Part shown: in pieces, positions 58,619 through 64,000 of the stretch
How positions within the stretch are numbered: position 1 is the stretch's first letter
How the letters are laid out: every line of letters starts with the position of its first letter
NCBI GenBank assembly: GCA_947683425.1
Contig: CANTUQ010000031.1
Span: forward strand, 5,653,001 to 5,717,000
DNA length: 64,000 bases
From: Excoecaria cochinchinensis
Lineage: Eukaryota > Streptophyta > Magnoliopsida > Malpighiales > Euphorbiaceae
Direction of reading: 5' to 3'
Program-made: the position numbers and the translations under genes
The notes under the pieces: model-generated
Databases searched by the model: none
The model's input: the letters and a program-made list of their open reading frames with translations, nothing else
What the model was told of the DNA's origin: nothing

Positions 58619-58980
58619 ATGAAGAAAAAACACCATCAAATTCATCAAGAACAAGCCATGGAGGAAATTAGCAGCAAGAAATGCAAGAAAATAAAGTGTT
58701 CAGAATCACTGTACAGTAACACAAAGGTCATGCATATGCCTGAAATAACCTCACCTAAACTTCAAAGGAAAAGGGCTTCAATGGGATTAAGTGATAATGG
58801 CAGTATTGATCCATGAAGACTCCTATGAATGAAATAAATGGTGTTATTTCTGCTACTAATTCCTCACTCTCAGCATCTTTTAATTCCTCAATTAGTAATG
58901 GTGGTGTGTCTTTTAGAGTTATGCCATTCAGGAGATTCTCCAGGTGCTATGAGTGTAGAATGGTGGTAGATAATGGATGA
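58619..58980 (+). CDS. Short unrecognised gene, or gene with a frame shift
   Basis: Two short frames overlap by ATGA. The first (58619-58816, 65 residues) is basic, with EEISSKKCKKIKCSESLYSN and LQRKRASMGLSDNG. The second (58813-58980, 55 residues) is Ser/Asn-rich, with SNGGVSFRVMPFRRFSRCYE near its end. I recognise neither. The composition and the end of the second frame look protein-like, so a single original frame with a -1 shift near 58814 is possible, as is chance. The upstream sequence is CA/AG-rich like a plant 5' UTR. Confidence 0.3.
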
Positions 58981-59690
58981 GAATATGGTGGGGATGGATT
59001 GGATTGTAACCAAAAAAACTAATCAAAAACATTCTATGATGAGAACAAGATAGCAACATATGCAATGATACACTAAATTTTTTTATCTTTTGACTCCTAA
59101 AGAAATTTTTTCAAATAAAAATTTACAAAAACCATCAAGCAAAGGCATGGATCAGAAGCAGATCGCAGCTTTTAGATCAAATAAACAGGATCAAATGTGC
59201 TAGCATGCTAAAAAGAGAAAGAAAATAAAAGAAAAAGAAGAAAGAAAACCAACAAATGCACAGCAGAATGCTGGCACACTATAGTAAGAACTTCAAAGTA
59301 TTAAGAGGTTGACTTGAAGGATGAAAGAGAAACCTTTTTCCTCTTCTATAAGAGCTAGATTAAAGAAAGAAAGGCATATCCATTTATCTTAACAACAAAC
59401 AATTAATCTGATCTCCTTTTGCTATGGGTGGAATGTGAACATCCTCTTCAGAGAAAATAACAGAAACTTTAAAAGATTAAGCGTGGATGGACCAAACAAG
59501 GAAACAATCTGAACTACATAAACACTAGTTCAACCAAAAGCAATATATAACAAAAACATGCAATATTCCACATCAGTACACAGTACACGAACAGAGTCAA
59601 ATCAAGAACAACAAGAAATCACAAATCAGCTGATAAATAAAAGACCCCCGAATAAAAAGCAAAGAAATTGTTGATTTACAAGAAAATCTA
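58981..59690. other. Intergenic or transcribed noncoding
   Basis: No clear gene. On the minus strand a short frame SEEDVHIPPIAKGDQI lies near 59400-59460 but is bounded by stops. Confidence 0.3.
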
Positions 59691-60000
59691 GAGTTTTGCT
59701 ATGTTTTGAAAAGAAAAAACAAAAATTACTAACCGAAGATGGCTAAATATCGTTAAACTGAAAATGGGAACTAGAAGTGGAACATAGCCTCTTTTGCTAA
59801 CGATTTGCTATATTAAGATCTGATAGCAGAAAGAAAAGAGAAGAGTCCTGTCATGTTTCCAAAAGAAAAAATAAAAATTACCAACCGAAGATAGCTAAAT
59901 ATCGTTAAACTGAAAATGGGAACTGGAAGTGGAACATACCCTTTTTTGCTAAAGATTTACTATATTAAGATCTGATAGCAGAAAGAGAATAGAAGAGCCC
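59690..60000. repeat. Tandem duplication of about 150 bp
   Basis: Two copies share GGCTAAATATCGTTAAACTG (one change in copy two), then AAAATGGGAACT, AAGTGGAACATA and ATTAAGATCTGATAGCAGAA, about 140-155 bp apart. They differ at scattered sites, so this is not a very recent event. Confidence 0.8.
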
Positions 60001-60240
60001 TTCTCTTTGCTCCTCTTTTCACGTGCCCAATGTCACCGGAAACCTAATCAAAGAAGAAGAAACATGAAGATGAGCTCATGTCAACAGATCTGTTCAATCT
60101 CGTCGGACCCTAAACGAGAAGTTAACTTACCTCTCATACACGAGAAACGACCGAAAATGCTGTCGCCGACTAGGCTGCCGGCGATTAAAGAAAAACAGCG
60201 ATAGCAGGACAGTACAGATTCGGGTGATTTGGGGAATTAG
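60001..60240 (-). ncRNA. Possible 5' noncoding exons of a minus-strand transcript
   Basis: On the minus strand a candidate donor ATGAGAG|GTAAGTTAAC (near 60130) and a candidate acceptor CTTTGATTAG|GTTTCC (near 60045) would define an intron of about 90-100 bases between GC-richer exons. Joining them gives no long frame, so this would be a 5' UTR or noncoding transcript. No downstream coding exon was found. This rests on consensus only. Confidence 0.25.
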
Positions 60241-60833
60241 GTGTTTCTACTTGGTAGGTTTTCCATTTCACGATTTGGGAGTCTTGGGACAGAATGTGTT
60301 TGTTAAAACTGATATATTAATTATAATATATTTTTTTTCTTAAATAGCTACTAACTTTGTGACCACATATTTTTTGTCGCTAAACTTAACTTGGGATAAC
60401 TCTTTGTTTATTATTGCATGTTTCATGTACATTTAGTCATTAATTACTATTAATTACTTTTAAACATGTGTTAGTCAAGTGTCACAGACGTTGGGACGGT
60501 TTGGTCTAAGTTCAGGGTCATTTCGATAAGAAAATTCTTATTTGGATAAAAGATAGTCATATAGCTGTCAAGAATTGCTCGACAGCCGATCGGGATGAAT
60601 TGTTGAGTTACAAAACCATTTCACGCGGCTGTCAGGGAGTTTGTGACAGCCGTGTGACCCAGTTCTACTGGGTACGAAAACAGGGCAAATTTTAGGGTAA
60701 TTTGAATCTGTAATTTTGACATGGTAAACGCAATAATTAGGCTAAAGTGTCTCTCAAAAATTGCGTCCCTCTGTTTTAAGTTTCAAATGGATAAAAAATC
60801 ATGCACTTGGACCTGTAAATCATAAGATATACT

Positions 60834-61353
60834 TAGGGATGAGCAAAATTCGGTTAAAACCGAAAAACCGAACCAAATCGACCGATATTTTTAATTTGAT
60901 TTTTCGGTTCGGTTTCGGTTTTGAATTTATAAGTAAATCGGTTATTTCGGTTCGGTTCGGTTTTGGAAGGCAAAAATCGAAGATAAACCGAACCGACCGA
61001 AATTTTAAATTTATATATTATTTTATCCAATTTTTACATAAAAAAATTATTTTTGTATTTTTTTATCAATTTAAGGGGCTTGAACTTAAATTATATATGT
61101 ATATTTTTCAATTTGATTTTTTTTTTTTAATTTTAGTTTTATGATTTATAATTTTGTATAATTTTTTAGATAATTTTTTTAATTAAAATTTTGGATTTTC
61201 GGTTAACCGAACCAAACCGACCGAAAATTACGGTTCGGTTTTAGTTCGTTTTCATATAGTTTCGGTTCGGTTTGATTTATATAAATTACAATATTTCGAT
61301 TTTCGGTTTTTTCGGTTCAGTTATTGAACCGAACCGACCGTTGCACACCCCTA
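60834..61353. mobile_element. hAT-type MITE, 520 bp
   Basis: The ends are inverted: TAGGGATGAGCAAAATTCGG at the left, and on the minus strand from the right TAGGGGTGTGCAACGGTCGG. Flanks are 8-bp direct repeats GATATACT (60826-60833) and GATATACC (61354-61361), with one difference. The inside is full of CGGTTCGGTT on both strands and has no transposase. The 8-bp duplication and the TAGGG(G)TG ends point to hAT. Confidence 0.8.
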
Positions 61354-61361
61354 GATATACC

Positions 61362-62057
61362 TAAAATAATACAACCTGCTCCAAAATAGGGGAAGTATTA
61401 GGTCACTAAATTCAAATTTATTTTCGAGTGCCTTAAAGATAGAAATGTGTTCTAGTCTCTTCATAAGAATTATAGGTCTATATCTTAGATTTCATTTCCA
61501 ATTTAAATAACTCAATTTTATGGTCTGTACTATAGCCTATTCCTAGGAATCTCACACCTATGCGGAGATACGATTGTTACTTTATTTTGGAAGTATTTCT
61601 AGAAACGTTTAGAACAAAATTTGATCATGTTCTCCATGAAGGTTACTCCATTATGATTCTAGTTGCTACAAAAATTGGATTCATCTCAATTGGATTTTCA
61701 GAGAGGGAGTTATCCCTAAAATACTACCAGCTGCTCCTATATAATTCCCACCAACATCTTCATCTTTTCACAACAATTACTTGCAAAACAAAATCAACCA
61801 TGATCTTTGCTTATTTTCTAATTCATCGCCACAAAACAACACAAATATTCATGGAACTCAAGCACATCACAAGCACATCAAAAGAATTGGGTAGTTCTCA
61901 ACCCTTACCATAAAATTGCCTATCTAGTTTCCTTTCCTTAGCTTGTTTGGCCTTCTTATCCCTTCTTACTCCAATAGCCACCCATGGGAACTTTAGAACA
62001 AAATTTTGGAAGAGGAAGTATCAGAGAAATCTATATTGTTTGTCATCTATAGCCGGC
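61362..62057. other. Intergenic, no gene supported
   Basis: A 117-codon frame (61560-61913) has no recognisable motif and shares phrases such as AATTGGATTTTCAGAGAGGGAG with 58100-58150, so it is more likely repeat-derived. Confidence 0.4.
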
Positions 62058-63225
62058 TGTAGACACCGAGTCCCGAAACAATCTAAATTAGGGTTACCCA
62101 ATGATAATTAGACGTCTATTTACGTGCAAAAAAGTTGAAAATGATGATTTTCTTGTTAAATTTACCTTTTAGAGATAAAAAATAAAAAAAAATTAAAAAA
62201 TATAAATATAAATATAAAAAAAGAGTCTAAAATTATTGTGTTTTGGTCAAAATTGTTATTTAAAAAAAAATTATTTCGAGCGTTTGCGGCAGCCAACGCG
62301 CGGGAGGGGGTGGCCTCCGCGCGCGCCAGGTAGGGCGCCAGCGCGTGCTGGCGCTGGGGAGGATGCCCCCGCGTGCACTGCGCGAAATGCAGGGAGCATC
62401 ACTCACGCGCGGGGCGTCGCTCACCCGCGCGCAGTCGAAGCCCGTCGCTCGCCCCGACGGACGTCGGTCGCCCCAAGTCTGCCGAAAACGCGATTTTTGC
62501 CCCTTTTCCCATTTTTTTTTATTTTCTTTGACTTTTCACCATTTTTTCCGGAATTTTAATGATAATTCTCATTTTTGAACTCAAATAAAGAGGAATTTGA
62601 TAAAAATTTAATTTCTTTTCTTAATTAATTAGCTTTTCCATTTTTATTGATATAAATAGAAAATTATAGAAAGAGAAAAGGGGGAATTCTTTTTAGGTTA
62701 AAATTAGTTTTTTTTCTCTTCTCTTCTTCTTCAAGAAAATTGTCTCTACACTTTTTGATTTTTTCTTCTTCAAATAAAATTTCTTAAAATTCTAATAACC
62801 CATTTTTAATCAATAATCATTCTTGAGACAAAAAAATTATTTTTTTGTTTCTGAAAATTTTCATTTTCATTATTTTTTTAAGCAAATTTTTTTTTCTTGA
62901 AATAAAATTTCAATTTTTATTATTTTTAATTCTTATTTCGAGGATCAAAATAAGAAAAATCGATCATCTTTTCTCATTCTATCAAATCTGAAATCTGAGG
63001 GTAAACATTTTAGGCTCAATCTCATATTTATTTTTTATTTATTTTTTTATTACTTTTATTTCTTGTTTTTCATTCATTTAATCAAAACGTAGATTTTTAG
63101 ATTTATTATGTTTTTATTTATTTTATGTGATATTTATCATAGATTTAACTCTTTTATTTCATTTTTTTATTCTTCTTTTATTTACTTATTTCATCTTTTC
63201 TTTTCTTTTATTATTATTATTATTA

Positions 63226-63260
<35 letters not shown>

Positions 63261-64000
63261 GTCATAATTTGTGTTTTTATTTGTGATAATTTGGTAATAT
63301 GTTAATTTATTTGTTTTAATATATTATTTAATTTATTTGTCATCCATAATGCATTTTTTATCTATTTTAATTTATTATTTTATTTATTTAATTGATTTTC
63401 TTGATTTAATTACTAACATTAATTTTTTGTGTTTATTTTTATTTTAATACTTATTTTTGTCATGGTTAAACACTTTTGCAGGCGAAAAAGGAGATCAGGG
63501 GATTTATTTTGGTTGATTTATCATTTTTGTTATTTGTATTATTTTTCTTTATTTGTCTTTTTAATTTATTTGTCATGTAATTAGTAATAAAATCATTTAT
63601 TTTATACACATTTAATTAAAAATCATAAAAATATTTATATTAATAAAATTTAGATTTTTTCTAATAAAATAGCACCAATGTCTTCAACCAATAAAATGTC
63701 ACTTCCAAAAGGAGAATTAATTTTCATAAAATGGGATCACTCATACCGATTTTTCTCAATAAATGTCTAAAAATAATTCTCCATTTTTTAAGTGTGCATG
63801 AAAGAACCAATATTCCTACTCCAAATAAATATCCCGATTTATGTATGTTTGTTTATTTAATTAATTTTGTTTATTTAATTTTATATTTTGGGGGATTGTA
63901 TTTTTTGTCCCAATTTCATTTGGTAATTTATTTTGTATTTTAATTCTTTTATTTATCACTTTTTTTTTACTGCTTTATTCAATGCTTGAATGTGCGCTTT
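62058..64000 (+). mobile_element. Element F: 5' LTR, plus strand, continues outside
   Basis: It starts TGTAGACACCGAGTCC, the same LTR start as A-D but in the opposite direction. It shows a GC-rich U3 block (62275-62480) with the hairpin CCGACG/CGTCGG at 62454-62467, a TATA box TATAAATAG at 62651-62659, CTGAGGGTAAAC at 62995-63006, and then AT-rich U5 with TTA repeats (63210-63260). The left flank has no element-like internal sequence, so this is a 5' or solo LTR. Confidence 0.8.
62651..62659 (+). promoter_or_regulatory. TATA box of F LTR
   Basis: GATATAAATAGAA, with the conserved CTGAGGGTAAAC about 345 bp further on. Confidence 0.6.

Noticed and set aside
61560..61913. 117-codon plus frame
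   Set aside because: No motif, and parts match another repeat-like stretch near 58100.

Overview
The window looks like a piece of a dicot plant nuclear genome. It is AT-rich, one plant-type protein gene stands among repeats, and most of the sequence is nested LTR retrotransposons with long LTRs (about 2.6-2.9 kb) and Ty3/gypsy proteins of the Tat/Ogre type (dual RNase H, gag knuckle of the form CAYHxxTGHxTxxC). I cannot name the species from sequence alone.

Layout. From 1 to about 50.6 kb there is a stack of insertions, nearly all read on the minus strand. Element C (15585-18316 plus 41706-48582, left part outside the window) is a decayed Tat-type element with recognisable gag, post-protease region, RT, RNase H, second RNase H and integrase. 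Its integrase is cut by element D (left LTR 1-1646, right LTR 12670-15584), a gag-only element. D is itself split in its leader by E (7038-12302), a 5.3 kb solo-LTR-like insertion with a 5-bp target duplication, and its right LTR carries a foreign LTR fragment (13088 to about 14190). The RT of C is cut by element B (18317-41705, target duplication GGGAC), which has LTRs, primer site and leader but no recognisable gene. The right LTR of B is cut by element A (29848-41041, target duplication TTTAG), whose two 2945-bp LTRs look identical and whose only gene is an intact 468-residue gag. C sits in an older LTR (48583-50586), which sits in a still older gag (50587-52306).

From 52.3 to 62.0 kb the sequence is more genic. 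It holds one convincing gene (53954-55489, minus; a plant protein of unknown function), a short doubtful gene (58619-58980, plus), possible noncoding exons near 60.0-60.2 kb (minus), a hAT-type MITE with 8-bp target duplication (60834-61353) and some repeat remnants. From 62058 to the end lies a plus-strand LTR (F) of an element that continues outside.

How the parts relate. A, B, C and D share the primer binding site type, two conserved leader blocks, LTR end sequences (TGTAGACACC...TCACA or TTACA) and parts of the 3' noncoding region, although A and D carry only gag and B carries nothing. This fits a family of non-autonomous elements using proteins of C-like elements. The most interesting signal is a candidate leader intron. 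The motif CTGAGGGTAAAY (splice-donor-like) lies 300-620 bp downstream of the LTR TATA box in A, C, D and F (B has GCGGTAAGA), and a conserved acceptor with a branch-site-like motif lies just before gag in A, C and D.
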